Source: a gamma proteobacterium endosymbiont of Lamellibrachia anaximandri
GTDB taxonomy: Bacteria > Pseudomonadota > Gammaproteobacteria > Chromatiales > Chromatiaceae
Reading direction: 5' to 3'
Assembly: GCA_016756835.1 (NCBI GenBank)
Contig: JAESPE010000020.1
Span: forward strand, 1 to 41,858
DNA length: 41,858 nucleotides
Each line of letters starts with the position of its first letter. The first letter of the stretch is position 1. This document shows, in pieces, positions 41,842 through 41,858 of the stretch. The notes below the pieces were generated by a model, which had not been told where the DNA came from, did no database searches, and saw only the letters and a list, made by a program, of their open reading frames with translations. The position numbers and the translations under genes are program-made.

Positions 41842-41858
41842 TCACTGGCACTACGCGA

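Overview
The window looks like chromosome of a gammaproteobacterial, sulfur-oxidising, facultatively denitrifying bacterium of the Chromatiales / Sedimenticola / Thiodiazotropha kind. This is inferred from gene content: a complete-looking denitrification-type N2O reductase cluster, several c-type cytochromes, a DsrC-family protein, menaquinone synthesis, and gammaproteobacterial-type zwf-pgl, valS and RND genes. No rRNA or tRNA is present to fix the taxonomy. I found no tRNA, rRNA, CRISPR array, prophage or complete insertion sequence. No intergenic stretch exceeds 300 bases.

Layout. (1) 1-1466: a membrane VTT/TVP38-flavin oxidoreductase fusion gene whose 3' end is lost at the window edge. 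(2) 1578-10302: menaquinone genes menF, menD, (alkD-like), menB, menA, menC, a DHNA-CoA thioesterase and a convergent menE. Only menH is missing. A 159-bp MITE sits inside the run. (3) 10416-24674: a clade II (Sec-exported) nitrous oxide reductase region, nearly all on the minus strand. In order of transcription it holds a small exported protein, a ZnuA-like protein and Sco; nosZ and a monohaem cytochrome c; then a dihaem cytochrome c, nosB, nosD, nosG, nosH, nosF, nosL, nosY and a small membrane protein. A further dihaem cytochrome lies on the plus strand next to menE. Three FNR/DNR-type boxes (19780, 22823, 24729) lie upstream of three transcription units. (4) 24887-29121: ppdK and an atypical response regulator. 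(5) 29349-32963: valS, a CoA-binding protein and a DsrC-like protein without the redox cysteines. (6) 33116-37341: an RND efflux pair. (7) 37619-41841: a FimT/GspH-like pseudopilin, pgl, zwf and a tryptophan-halogenase-like gene truncated at the right edge.

How the parts fit. NosG and NosH resemble the NapGH quinol dehydrogenase, and in Wolinella-type nos systems they are proposed to pass electrons from menaquinol to periplasmic cytochromes c and on to NosZ. Here the menaquinone pathway is encoded directly beside that module, so the region reads as a self-contained menaquinol-to-N2O electron-transfer island. Copper supply would come from NosL, NosDFY and Sco.

Repeats. Five copies of a REP-like palindrome (four paired, BIME-like, 88-89 bp; one single) carry the 5' GTAG foot typical of REP sequences mobilised by RAYT transposases. 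They come in two stem sequences related by compensatory changes. Both outermost ends of the window (about 1-110 and about 41800-41858) break off from otherwise good protein homology, which suggests contig-end artefacts or unrecognised insertions.
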